Source: WVXP01 sp964348095
GTDB taxonomy: Bacteria > Desulfobacterota > BSN033 > WVXP01
Length of the DNA: 64,000 bases
Assembly: GCA_964348095.1 (NCBI GenBank)
Contig: CAYGBK010000083.1
Span: forward strand, 57,222 to 121,221
Reading direction: 5' to 3'
A program made the translations under genes and the position numbers. Shown piece by piece: positions 17,251 through 25,462 of the stretch (positions within the stretch are counted from its first letter, which is position 1; every line of letters begins with the position of its first letter). Below the pieces are notes generated by a model. That model had not been told where the DNA came from. It saw nothing but the letters and a program-made list of their open reading frames with translations, and searched no databases.

Positions 17251-19805
17251 TTCATCTCGTCCGCCTCTTCTCTCTGAGACATTTCTATTTGGAGAAATGG
17301 AAATCTGGGTTGACCATCATCGGCATCGCCCTTGGGGTCGCAGTCTTCATTAGCATCGGTACTTCCATTAACAGCGCTCTCGACGCCTTCAAGAGCACAA
17401 TTGATCATGTAACTGGCAGGACTCAACTCGAGATTGTGTCCAATGGACGCGGCTTTGATGAAGAGCTTTTTCTGGTGGCGAAAAAGGTCGACGGCGTTCT
17501 GGCAGCAACCCCAATTCTCCAATATGTCGCTCAGGCCATGCCACCGATCGACGAACCTCTCCTAATTCTCGGCATCGACATTTTCACAGATCGTACGTTT
17601 CGGTCCTACCAGTTCCGAAAAAGAGGAGAAGACGAGAATCTCCTTAAGTTTCTCCTCGAACCTGAATCCATTGCAATCACTCGGACTTTTGCGGATAAAT
17701 TTGGATTATCCCTAGGATCTCCACTCAAAGTCGTTATCGGCTCCAAGGCTTTTGCTTTCACCATCAGAGGAATCATGGAGGAGCAAGGGCCTGCCAAAGC
17801 TTTGGGAGGAAATTTTGCGATTCTCGACATTGCCCACGCTCAGGAGGCCTTTGACAAGATTGGTCTCTTGGATAGAATCGATCTCATCGCAGCCCCCAAT
17901 GCCTCTCCAGAGGCCGTCGCAGATCGCTTAAGACAAAACCTCCCGCCCCAACTCAAGATTCGCCGTCCTCAAAGTCGTAACAGTCAAGTGGAAAACATGA
18001 TTGGGGCTTTCAGGTTGAATCTAACGGCACTGAGTTTTGTGTCCCTCTTTGTCGGCATGTTCTTAATCTATAATTCTATGTCCATCTCTGTGATTCGGAG
18101 ACGCCGAGAAATAGGAATTCTGAGAAGCCTCGGCGTCTCGGAAAAGATGATTCTCACCCTTTTTCTCTCCGAGGGAGCCATTCTGGGTTTCTGTGGAGCC
18201 GCCCTTGGAATAGGGATAGGCCTGGCCATGGCAAAGTTCACCCTTGCTTCGGTCTCCAGGACAGTGACTGCCCTCTATATACTGGTAAAGGCTGAACAAC
18301 TCACGATCTCGCCATCGATCCTGCTTCTAGGGATTATGATTTCTGTGATTGTCTCGATCATTTCAGCGGCTGGGCCTGCCTGGGAAGCATCCAGAACTAG
18401 GCCGAGAGAGGCTTTGTCGCTCACCCACCTCGAACGCAAAGTGGCAATTCGAACAGGGAAGTTTCTTTTCGCCGCCCTTTCTGTCCTGGTTTTGGCCCTC
18501 ATTCTTGCATTCCAGGGGCCTATTCTGGGAAAGCCCCTCTTCGGTTTTGCTTCAGCCTTTCTCGTTCTCGTCGGATTCTCCTTGATCACACCGGCGGGCA
18601 CTCGATGGTTGAACGCCTTGTTTGGACCAACGGCGGGAAAGTTTTTCGGAATTGAGGGTCGCCTGGCAAGCCATTATCTGCAGGATTCTCTGACCCGGAC
18701 GGCCATCACGATCGCCGCTCTGATGACGGCGCTAGCCATGTTGATCAGTATCTCTATAATGATCCAGAGTTTCAGAAAAACGGTGGATGTCTGGGTTGGT
18801 CAGGCAATTACCGCCGACATCATCCTGACGCCAGCCAGTTTCGCAGTTTCGGGCTGGAACGCTTTCATTCCTCAAGAGGTAATCGAGTACGCAACGGCCC
18901 ACCCGGATGTGGAAGGGGCAGACTTGATTCGAGTGTCTGAAATAGAATATCAAGAGCGGCCTGTTCTCCTATGGGCGGCAGTGACGTCCGTGCTCCTCCG
19001 TAGAAATCGTCTCTCCTTTATTCGCGGTGACCAGACTGAAATAGTAGAGAGAGTAATCAACCATGGAGAGATTATTGTTTCTGAGACCTTCTCACTGAAG
19101 TCCCGCATAAGAGAAGGAGGAAAGCTTCTTCTCCAGACACCACGGGGACCGAGAAGATTCACTGTCGCAGGGGTTTTCTATGATTATACGACCGAAAATG
19201 GGATGATCATCATCGACCTCGGCGTGTATCGAAAGATCTGGAATGATCTGCGTATCAACCGGACTGCCCTCTTTTTGAGGAATCCTGCTCGGTTGGAAAC
19301 CGCCAGAGCGGACATATTCAAACGCTTTTCAGGTAAATATCAGATTCTGGCTGTTTCCAACAGGGAGTTGAGAGAGGAGATTCTCCAGATTTTCGACCAA
19401 ACCTTTTCAGTTGCTCATGCCCTTAAAGTCATCGCCTTCATCGTCGCCATTCTCGGTATTGTCAACTCTATGCTGGCTCTGGTCATTGAGAGAGAAAGGG
19501 ACTTCGGGATTCTCCGGGCTATTGGGACCTTTAAGAAGCAGATTCGAAAAATGACGCTGTTGGAGGCTCAGCTCATGGGCATGGCTAGTTTTTTTCTCGG
19601 TTCTGCAAGCGGTATCTTCCTATCGATGATCCTGATCTTTGTGATCAACAAACAGTCCTTTGGATGGACCGTCCAGTTCTTTCTAACCCCGTCGGTGTTT
19701 GTTCAATCTATTGCCCTTGTGGTCGTCGCGGCCTTTTTTGCCGGCCTCATTCCGGCTCATACGGCAGCCAAGAAGCAGGTTGCCGAGGCAGTAAAAATGG
19801 AGTGA
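17247..19805 (+). CDS. ABC transporter permease with two FtsX domains
   Basis: An 852-residue permease with duplicated FtsX-type four-helix units. The first half has a leading membrane helix (LTIIGIALGVAVFIS), a periplasmic MacB-like domain, and a helix bundle beginning FVSLFVGMFLIYNSM with the coupling sequence RRREIGILRSLG. The second half repeats this, ending with VIERERDFGILRAIG and three C-terminal helices. It starts at a TTG that overlaps the ATPase stop, with AGGAG about 12 bases upstream. This duplicated, MacB-unlike arrangement is typical of the LolCE/YbbP-like exporters paired with AttH proteins. Confidence 0.92.
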   Translation: MIHLVRLFSLRHFYLEKWKSGLTIIGIALGVAVFISIGTSINSALDAFKSTIDHVTGRTQLEIVSNGRGFDEELFLVAKKVDGVLAATPILQYVAQAMPPIDEPLLILGIDIFTDRTFRSYQFRKRGEDENLLKFLLEPESIAITRTFADKFGLSLGSPLKVVIGSKAFAFTIRGIMEEQGPAKALGGNFAILDIAHAQEAFDKIGLLDRIDLIAAPNASPEAVADRLRQNLPPQLKIRRPQSRNSQVENMIGAFRLNLTALSFVSLFVGMFLIYNSMSISVIRRRREIGILRSLGVSEKMILTLFLSEGAILGFCGAALGIGIGLAMAKFTLASVSRTVTALYILVKAEQLTISPSILLLGIMISVIVSIISAAGPAWEASRTRPREALSLTHLERKVAIRTGKFLFAALSVLVLALILAFQGPILGKPLFGFASAFLVLVGFSLITPAGTRWLNALFGPTAGKFFGIEGRLASHYLQDSLTRTAITIAALMTALAMLISISIMIQSFRKTVDVWVGQAITADIILTPASFAVSGWNAFIPQEVIEYATAHPDVEGADLIRVSEIEYQERPVLLWAAVTSVLLRRNRLSFIRGDQTEIVERVINHGEIIVSETFSLKSRIREGGKLLLQTPRGPRRFTVAGVFYDYTTENGMIIIDLGVYRKIWNDLRINRTALFLRNPARLETARADIFKRFSGKYQILAVSNRELREEILQIFDQTFSVAHALKVIAFIVAILGIVNSMLALVIERERDFGILRAIGTFKKQIRKMTLLEAQLMGMASFFLGSASGIFLSMILIFVINKQSFGWTVQFFLTPSVFVQSIALVVVAAFFAGLIPAHTAAKKQVAEAVKME

Positions 19806-19813
19806 CTAAGACA

Positions 19814-20911
19814 ATGACCCTGAGAAAACCCTGGCTTTTATGCCTGTGCCTCACACTTCTGATCACCACCCCTGCAAAAAGCGAGGAATTTCGGAGAGCC
19901 TTACCCGGGAGAACCTTCTCTTTTCCACAAGACCATTATTCCCATCCTGAGTTTCAGACTGAATGGTGGTACTATACAGGCCACGTGCGGGCTCACGGCG
20001 GAAGATCTTTCGGTTACCAACTCACCTTTTTCAGGACGGGTTTACGCCGAAAAGGAGTCGAAAAATCGAGGTGGGCTCTCAATACGGTCTATTTTGCCCA
20101 TTTTGCCCTGACTGATGAAAACAAGAAGGCCTTTGTCTTTCGAGAGAAAATCAGCCGAGGGGCTCTTGGCCAGGCAGGTGCCGCAACAGACCGGTTACAT
20201 GTCTGGGTGGAAGATTGGGTTCTTCAAGGCGATAGCACAGTCCATCATCTTCAGGCACGTGACCCCGCCATGGCAATTCGATTTCGTCTGACACCAATGA
20301 AGCCTCCGATCGTCAATGGCATAGACGGTGTAAGCCAGAAGGCCGAGGGTGAGGGCTACGCATCCCACTACTATTCAATCACCCGGATGAAGACCCAGGG
20401 TGAAGTGACCTTGAATGGAGAGGTTCTGACCGTCGAGGGCGTGAGTTGGATGGATCATGAGTTTGGATCCAATCAACTACGGGATTACCAGGTCGGGTGG
20501 GACTGGTTCAGCATCCAGCTCCAAAACAATACCGAACTCATGCTTTATATCATTCGCCATCAGGATGGTAAACCCGATCCTTATTCTAGCGGAACCCTGA
20601 CTCATTCGGACGGAACATCCCGCCATATCACCAAAGAGGAATTCGAAATTGAGGTATTGGGTAACTGGAAAAGCAAAGGAACTGGAGCCCGTTATCCGTC
20701 AAAGTGGAGGATCAGAATACCCAAATCAAATCTTGAACTCACGGTAACTCCAACTGTATCCAATCAAGAACTTGTCACTCAGGAGTCTTCCCGAGTCATT
20801 TATTGGGAAGGGAGTGTTCATGTTAGAGGCAGATCTGAAGGCAAGCCGATTTCCGGGCGTGGATACGTGGAATTAACTGGATACGCTGAGCCTTTCGGCA
20901 AGAGGATATGA
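19814..20911 (+). CDS. Secreted lipocalin-like AttH/CrtC-family protein
   Basis: A 365-residue exported protein with signal peptide (KPWLLCLCLTLLITTPAKS). It carries the CrtC/AttH lipocalin-like beta-barrel hallmarks: FPQDHYSHPEFQTEWWYYTG at the start, FGYQLTFFR, VEGVSWMDHEFGS and WDWFSIQLQNN. The family includes hydroxyneurosporene hydratase CrtC and proteins of unknown function encoded beside LolD/FtsX-like transporters, as here, so it is likely the periplasmic partner that binds the hydrophobic cargo. The frame is open far upstream inside the permease gene, but the ATG at 19814 gives a proper signal peptide and lies only 8 bases after the permease stop. Confidence 0.9.
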   Translation: MTLRKPWLLCLCLTLLITTPAKSEEFRRALPGRTFSFPQDHYSHPEFQTEWWYYTGHVRAHGGRSFGYQLTFFRTGLRRKGVEKSRWALNTVYFAHFALTDENKKAFVFREKISRGALGQAGAATDRLHVWVEDWVLQGDSTVHHLQARDPAMAIRFRLTPMKPPIVNGIDGVSQKAEGEGYASHYYSITRMKTQGEVTLNGEVLTVEGVSWMDHEFGSNQLRDYQVGWDWFSIQLQNNTELMLYIIRHQDGKPDPYSSGTLTHSDGTSRHITKEEFEIEVLGNWKSKGTGARYPSKWRIRIPKSNLELTVTPTVSNQELVTQESSRVIYWEGSVHVRGRSEGKPISGRGYVELTGYAEPFGKRI

Positions 20912-21069
20912 GCCCGATCTGATAACAAAAGTTTCTATGGCAAGTCTCAAAGGTCAAATTTCAAATAGATCTTGAATCTAAGATAATACATTTGGAAAAA
21001 AAGCGATCGATTCAGTCCTCTATGCGGGTTTCTGATGCTCAAGGAAAGCATTCAGTTGACAAACAGAAC

Positions 21070-21106
21070 GACCGAGGCAGAAGAAGCCTGTTCTCCTACC
21101 TCGGTC
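21070..21106 (-). terminator. Possible terminator of the small Cys-protein operon
   Basis: GACCGAGG (21070-21077) pairs with CCTCGGTC (21099-21106), and AGAA/TTCT inside can extend the stem. On the minus strand the hairpin is followed by GTTCTGTTTGTC, a loose T-rich stretch, 22 bases after the stop of the last small gene. The T tract is weak, so this is tentative. Confidence 0.35.
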
Positions 21107-21127
21107 AAAACTCGGCATTGAGCCCTC

Positions 21128-21229
21128 TCATTTCTTGGGCTTTGTGACATGTGGCTTAGGGTTTTTGGCGCTTTTCTTGGAGGGAGGCAGGCAACCACAC
21201 CCGCAAGGACTCTTCTTTTTCCCGGCCAT
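21128..21229 (-). CDS. Tiny Cys-rich protein with a CGCGC motif (33 aa)
   Basis: A 33-residue gene that automated callers would miss. It begins MAGKKKSPCGCGCLPP, continues with a Lys/Pro-rich tail and ends in TGA. A perfect ribosome site GGAGGTGAT sits six bases before the ATG, which is the main evidence that it is translated. The CxCxC cluster could bind a soft metal. It lies 31 bases downstream of another small Cys-rich gene and behind an ArsR-type regulator that has a similar cysteine cluster, all on the minus strand. I do not recognise the family; a metallothionein-like or metal-delivery role is inference. Confidence 0.65.
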   Translation of the reverse strand: MAGKKKSPCGCGCLPPSKKSAKNPKPHVTKPKK

Positions 21230-21260
21230 CTGTATCACCTCCTTCACACTTCTTCTGTTG

Positions 21261-21449
21261 TCATTTTCTCTTAATTTCCCTGATGCGTGCCTCGACTCCA
21301 GTCAGCTCCAGCTTTAGCTGTTCCTTGTAGTTTTCCAAACATTCCTTTTCCTCTTTGGAAGAAAAGAAACGCCGGAAAGATGGACCGCAACAGCCACAGG
21401 TGCAAATCGGCTTATCCAAACATATCTGACCTCCGCTTGGTTGACACAT
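21261..21449 (-). CDS. Small Cys-rich coiled-coil protein with a CTCGCC motif
   Basis: A 62-residue protein with seven cysteines (C2, C10, C16, C18, C20, C21, C37). The first 25 residues hold the CTCGCC cluster; the rest is a charged helix (LENYKEQLKLELTGVEARI). Both parts match the C-terminal half of the ArsR regulator encoded just upstream (CTCGC, then LRKYEQELERELQEVRDRI), so the small protein looks like that regulator without its DNA-binding domain. AAGGAGG precedes the ATG. A palindromic site shared with the regulator's promoter lies 38 bases upstream. It also recalls the coiled-coil end of DUF5320 proteins. Function unknown. Confidence 0.75.
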   Translation of the reverse strand: MCQPSGGQICLDKPICTCGCCGPSFRRFFSSKEEKECLENYKEQLKLELTGVEARIREIKRK

Positions 21450-21486
21450 TCTTAATCGCCTCCTTTCCCTGACCAGATTTAGGTAT

Positions 21487-21502
21487 TTCAGTAAATACTG
21501 AA
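21487..21502. promoter_or_regulatory. Palindromic operator candidate, copy 2
   Basis: TTCAGTAAATACTGAA has perfect seven-base arms around a two-base centre. It lies between the ArsR-type gene and the first small Cys-rich gene. The same pattern, TTCAGTA-NN-TACTNAA, occurs in front of the regulator at 21950-21965. ArsR-family repressors bind imperfect 12-2-12 or similar palindromes, so both are likely binding sites of the adjacent regulator. Confidence 0.6.
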
Positions 21503-21520
21503 CTGCCGTTTAAAAAAATA

Positions 21521-21937
21521 TCATTCCCCCCGCTCCACCTTCTCGATTCGATCTCGCACTTCCTGTAGTTCTCTCTCTAGTTCTTGTTCGTACTTCCTCA
21601 GCAGGGCAAGCTTATCCTTGGCCCTGCTTAGTTCTGCCTCTCGAATACGTCCAGTTCCTTCACAGCCGCAGGTGCAGACCTCGGAAAGAAATTCCTGACA
21701 CTGCCCCAACGCGACCGGATCTACCTCGTATGGTATCCAGTAACCTTTGCGCTCATTCCGAACCAGGCCGGCATGCTTGAGGATTTTCAGATGTTGGGAA
21801 ACGGCAGAGGGAGTGATACCCAATAACTCTGACATCTTGTTTACACCAAGAGGCCCCTTTTGCTTCAGCAGATCAATGATTCTGATGCGAGATTCAACTC
21901 CCAAAACTTTGAATAATTCGGCTTGTTTGCTTTCCAT
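21521..21937 (-). CDS. ArsR-family metal-responsive type regulator with a CTCGC motif
   Basis: A 138-residue winged-helix repressor. The HTH is at about residues 30-60 (KMSELLGITPSAVSQHLKIL, HAGLVRNERKGYW). After the wing it carries C80, C88, C90 and C92 (CTCGC), followed by a coiled coil at 105-137 that could mediate dimerisation. Cysteine clusters of this kind in ArsR proteins sense thiophilic metals or metalloids, but this CxCxC position after the wing is not a sensor site I know. It heads a minus-strand operon with two tiny Cys-rich proteins. Palindromes at 21950-21965 and 21487-21502 suggest autoregulation and control of the downstream genes. Confidence 0.88.
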   Translation of the reverse strand: MESKQAELFKVLGVESRIRIIDLLKQKGPLGVNKMSELLGITPSAVSQHLKILKHAGLVRNERKGYWIPYEVDPVALGQCQEFLSEVCTCGCEGTGRIREAELSRAKDKLALLRKYEQELERELQEVRDRIEKVERGE

Positions 21938-21949
21938 GGGGCGTTCCTA

Positions 21950-21965
21950 TTCAGTATATACTTAA
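21950..21965. promoter_or_regulatory. Palindromic operator candidate, copy 1
   Basis: TTCAGTATATACTTAA, a palindrome with one arm mismatch, 12 bases upstream of the ArsR-type start codon. On the minus strand it contains TATACT, a good -10 hexamer, so a bound repressor would cover the promoter. It shares its arms with the site at 21487-21502. Confidence 0.6.
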
Positions 21966-22266
21966 ATACTACATGACAAAGGCGTCCTCGTCAAGTTTTT
22001 TTTCGACTGCCCCTCCATCCTGTTTCTGACTGAAATCCTCTATTCTTATCCCGCCGATGAACTTACAATTTCCGACAGAAACAGACGCCAAGAGAGACGA
22101 TCTCCCCGGTGCATTTCTCCAACGTTCTTGCAGAATCCTACTCCCCTGGTCCGCAACGTCGGCGTCATTCAACCACTTAGCTGGACGGCCTATCGACGGC
22201 AATTCTATGGCGAGAGATGTCATCTCAAGAAGATCAAAGACACATGGTGAGCCGACGGTCTGAATA
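21966..22266. other. Intergenic region, no gene seen
   Basis: About 300 bases between the regulator and the CNNM gene. Short open frames run through it on both strands but overlap the 3' end of the CNNM gene and lack ribosome sites. No terminator hairpin with a T tract is evident. Confidence 0.4.
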
Positions 22267-23262
22267 TCAAGACAACTTTCGCGAAGAAGATACATCGTAC
22301 TCATCTTCGATGTCCCCAACAATCTCCTCGACAATATCCTCAAGGGTGACGAGCCCAGATACCCGGCGATACCGGTTCACCACCAAGGCCATGGGCTGTC
22401 CAACCTGTTTCAAATGCAAAAGAAGGCCCGAAATCTTCTTGTTCTCAGGAACAAAAATGGCCGAACGCCGCACTCGAGACAAGGGCAGTTCCGAGTCCAG
22501 TCCAAGAATATCCTGGACGGAAACGTATCCGACAACGTTGTCAATTCGTCGGTCATAGAGAGGAAGACGTGAGTGACCGCTCTTCCCGATAAGTCGGACA
22601 GCGTCAGCCACCGTTCCCCCAACGTCAACCGCAACCACTTTGTCCAGAGGAACCATTATAGATTTGGCCACCGTCTCACTGAACTTAAAGAGATGGCCGA
22701 TCATTTCCTGTCCGTGAACCTTCAAATCACCCTGCCCGCCGAGGATGAGAAGTTTCAACTCTTCTCGACTCACAAAAGGGTTTTTCACCCTCCCCCGGTC
22801 GCCGAAAAGCCAAACGATCGCTCGGGCCGGAAGAGAGGAGACCAGGACGAAAGGATAGAAAACGACCGAAAAGAATTCCAAAACAGTAACAATTCTTAGA
22901 ACGATCCAGTTGGCATGCTGGTAGAAGAAAGTCTTGGGAAGGGTCTCTCCGAAGATAAGCATAATTGGGGTCATGACAACGGTGGCGATTGCCATGCCGA
23001 ACTCCTGCTGATCAATCAAGGAGATTGCGTACGTTGCTGCGAGGATAGAACCGAGGACCACACAGATGTTCGTACCCACGAGCATGACCGATAAAATCTG
23101 CTCCGGTCTTTCCAGGAATCTCTCCATAGTCTGGGCGTTTTTGTTCCCCATCCCTGCCAGATGACGAATCTTGATTCTGCTTGCAGAGATTATGGCTGTC
23201 TCAGCTCCGGAAAAGAAGCCGGAACCGATCACTGAGAATGCAATGAGAATCAGATGGATCAA
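22267..23262 (-). CDS. CNNM/DUF21-CBS membrane protein (short form)
   Basis: A 331-residue protein with an N-terminal DUF21 transmembrane domain (four hydrophobic helices at about 1-150; SGFFSGAETAIISASRIKI is the family hallmark) and a CBS-domain pair at about 195-325 (IMVPLDKVVAVDVGG, VVNRYRRVSGLVTLEDIVEEIVGDIEDEY). CNNM/CorB proteins are linked to Mg2+ export or cobalt resistance. It lacks the C-terminal CorC_HlyC domain found in its partner. Its start overlaps the partner's stop by four bases (23259-23262), so the two are translationally coupled and probably form a heteromeric complex. Confidence 0.9.
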   Translation of the reverse strand: MIHLILIAFSVIGSGFFSGAETAIISASRIKIRHLAGMGNKNAQTMERFLERPEQILSVMLVGTNICVVLGSILAATYAISLIDQQEFGMAIATVVMTPIMLIFGETLPKTFFYQHANWIVLRIVTVLEFFSVVFYPFVLVSSLPARAIVWLFGDRGRVKNPFVSREELKLLILGGQGDLKVHGQEMIGHLFKFSETVAKSIMVPLDKVVAVDVGGTVADAVRLIGKSGHSRLPLYDRRIDNVVGYVSVQDILGLDSELPLSRVRRSAIFVPENKKISGLLLHLKQVGQPMALVVNRYRRVSGLVTLEDIVEEIVGDIEDEYDVSSSRKLS

Positions 23263-24512
23263 TCCCGTGCCCCTACCCTCGTTCTTGAAAACTTTTTGAC
23301 CAGCATCCTGACGATCCGGTTAGGCTCAGCCTTGATAATCTCAAACTGCAGATCCCCTATTCTGACCCGTTCCTTGGCCTCAGGAATTCTTCCCAGACGA
23401 TTGATTAAATAGCCACCGATACTCTGTGCGTCAGGGTCGGAGAGTTTAGTCCCCATTTTTCGGTTGAATATCTCAAGTTCCATGACGCCCTTGACCAAGG
23501 CAGCACTTCGACCGATTCTTTTGAAAAGATCCTTTCTTGGCACTGCGGCAAATGCTTCACCCACGATCTCCTCCAGCAGGTCATCCATGGTGACGATCCC
23601 GCAAAAGACGCCGTACTCGTCAATGACAACCGAGAGGTGCTGTCTCTCCGTTCTCAGCTCATGGAAAAGGGTGTCAATCCGCCGAGTCTCAGGAACAAAT
23701 TTGACAGGCCGGACTAGATCTCTTAGCGAGCCTGCCCCTGGGACCCGGATAAAATCCTTGATGTGAAGAACTCCAATAATACGATCCTCTTCCTCCTCAT
23801 ACACAGCGACCCGGGAGAAACGCCGGGCCTTGAGTATGGTCAGAGCCTCAGGCGGGGGTGTATCAGCGGACAGACTCATCACCTCCACCCTTGGGGTCAT
23901 GATCTGTTGCACCGTCTTATCATGGAAGGAGAAAACCTTGTGTATGATCTCCCGTTCCAAACGGTTGACCACGCCCTCACTGAACCCAATGTCCACAAGG
24001 GTCCTGAGCTCCTCCTCTGAAGGCCCGCGACCCCTTTCGATCGTCCTTACGCCCAAAAGGGCGAGGAAAAACTCTGTTAACCTCCTCAGAAGCCGACGCA
24101 CGGGGCTGATGGCGGCTGAGAAGACAGTAAGGGGCCTCCCTACCCATAGGGAAACCTCCTCCGATCTTTGGACTGCAAAGGTCTTCGGCGTAATCTCACC
24201 GAAAACGAGAATCAGAAAAGTCATAGCCAGAGTAGACAGGAGAATGGCTCTTTCTTCCTTCATAAAAGTTGAAACGACGTTCTGTCCAAGGCTAGCGGCG
24301 GCAATGTTGACAAATGTATTCCCCAGAAGGAGGGTTGCCAGGACACGAACAGGATCCTCCATCATTCTCGAAATGAGCCTCTTTTTGGGGAGCTTACTCT
24401 TTCTGAACTCCCTGAGCTTGCCGTGGCCCAGGCTAAAAAGGGCGGTCTCAGACCCTGAAAAAAACCCCGACAGGATGAGAAGGATTAATAGGGAGGTTAT
24501 TTTGAGAATCAA
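23259..24512 (-). CDS. CNNM/DUF21-CBS-CorC_HlyC membrane protein (long form)
   Basis: A 417-residue paralogue of the next gene: DUF21 membrane domain (SGFFSGSETALFSLGHGKL at the start), CBS pair (IMTPRVEVMSLSADTPP, VVIDEYGVFCGIVTMDDLLEEIVGE) and a C-terminal CorC_HlyC domain at about 330-410 (DAQSIGGYLINRLGRIPEAKE). The family is often annotated as hemolysin C or CorB and affects divalent cation flux, mainly Mg2+/Co2+. It is first in a two-gene minus-strand unit. Tandem long and short CNNM genes occur in other bacteria; the pair probably works together. Confidence 0.9.
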   Translation of the reverse strand: MILKITSLLILLILSGFFSGSETALFSLGHGKLREFRKSKLPKKRLISRMMEDPVRVLATLLLGNTFVNIAAASLGQNVVSTFMKEERAILLSTLAMTFLILVFGEITPKTFAVQRSEEVSLWVGRPLTVFSAAISPVRRLLRRLTEFFLALLGVRTIERGRGPSEEELRTLVDIGFSEGVVNRLEREIIHKVFSFHDKTVQQIMTPRVEVMSLSADTPPPEALTILKARRFSRVAVYEEEEDRIIGVLHIKDFIRVPGAGSLRDLVRPVKFVPETRRIDTLFHELRTERQHLSVVIDEYGVFCGIVTMDDLLEEIVGEAFAAVPRKDLFKRIGRSAALVKGVMELEIFNRKMGTKLSDPDAQSIGGYLINRLGRIPEAKERVRIGDLQFEIIKAEPNRIVRMLVKKFSRTRVGARD

Positions 24513-24705
24513 TTGGAGATCTCAGAACCCAGAGAATTTCTCTGCTATCGTATATCAATTCATCTCCCTCTGTCAATTACGGCCGCGGGCCTTCAAGTCC
24601 ACGGAGAATAGAAAAGGCGGCCAATTTCCTTGACAAACGCAAGAAGGGTGATTAGCTTTCCTTCGAATAAAGGACGCTGAAGGCTCCGCTGCATCAGACG
24701 AGCAC

Positions 24706-25038
24706 ATGCCAATCTACGAGTATAGGACGATCAATGGCGAGAAAGGTTGCCGTAGGTGCCGGGTGGGAGTCGAGGTGATTCAGAATATCGATGACGCACC
24801 CTTGGAAGTGTGCCCTCAGTGCCACGCTCCTGTGGAGCGGGTCTATTCAGTCGTCACCTACAGAATGGAGAATCATGGACCCAGCCCAGCGGAGCGACAG
24901 ATTCGAGATTATGAAAAAAAGGGCATGTACAGCCACGCGGCAGAGTTGGCGGATAAAGAGGCAGAGAAGACCAACCGGGACGATCTGAAATCCCGTGCCC
25001 GGGATAATTACAAGAAAGCGGGATACAAGGACCTATGA
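24706..25038 (+). CDS. FmdB-type zinc ribbon protein
   Basis: A 110-residue protein starting MPIYEYRTINGEKGCRRC, the FmdB zinc-ribbon signature, with C-x2-C (CRRC) and C-x2-C (CPQC) at residues 15-40. The C-terminal half is charged and helical (SPAERQIRDYEKKGMYSHAAELADKEAEKT). FmdB was named as a regulator of a formamidase/amidase, but most copies have no proven role. It sits 100 bases upstream of groES on the same strand. The ATG has no strong ribosome site. Confidence 0.85.
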   Translation: MPIYEYRTINGEKGCRRCRVGVEVIQNIDDAPLEVCPQCHAPVERVYSVVTYRMENHGPSPAERQIRDYEKKGMYSHAAELADKEAEKTNRDDLKSRARDNYKKAGYKDL

Positions 25039-25139
25039 CGGGGCGGCTTGACAATTGACATGGGGATGATTAGTTTGTGAACCGTTCAGCTACCCTGAAA
25101 AAACAGTAAGATAAAGATCTTAGAAAGGAGATAGGAAAG

Positions 25140-25430
25140 ATGAAAATCAGGCCACTGCAAGACCGAGTTATTGTCAAAAGGGTTGAAGAAGAGGAGACGA
25201 CAAAGGGGGGAATTATCATTCCCGATACGGCGAAAGAAAAGCCTGTTGAGGGAAAAGTCACCGCTGTTGGCAAGGGAAAGCTGAGAGAGGATGGAAAGTT
25301 GCAGCCCCTCGACGTCAAAAAAGGGGACCGGATTCTCTTCGGAAAATACGCTGGAACAGAGATCAAGATCCAAGGGGAAGAACACCTAATCATGAGGGAA
25401 GACGATATTCTCGGTGTAATCGAGAAATAA
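25140..25430 (+). CDS. groES: Co-chaperonin GroES
   Basis: A 96-residue GroES: MKIRPLQDRVIVKRVEEEETTKGGIIIPDTAKEKP at the N-terminus is the canonical pattern with the mobile loop, and the C-terminus (IQGEEHLIMREDDILGVIEK) is typical. AAAGGAGATAGG provides the ribosome site. It is followed by groEL after 32 bases. I looked for the CIRCE element (TTAGCACTC-N9-GAGTGCTAA) upstream and did not find it, so HrcA control is not supported; a TTGACA at 25049 may be the -35 of its promoter. Confidence 0.97.
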   Translation: MKIRPLQDRVIVKRVEEEETTKGGIIIPDTAKEKPVEGKVTAVGKGKLREDGKLQPLDVKKGDRILFGKYAGTEIKIQGEEHLIMREDDILGVIEK

Positions 25431-25462
25431 AGTTAAATTTCGAATGAAATGGAGGTTTGACA

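Noticed and set aside
21969..22343. A 124-residue minus-strand open frame
   Set aside because: It overlaps the 3' end of the CNNM gene in another frame, has no ribosome site and no recognisable domain.
25039..25139. CIRCE element before groES
   Set aside because: The inverted repeat TTAGCACTC-N9-GAGTGCTAA is not present even with several mismatches.
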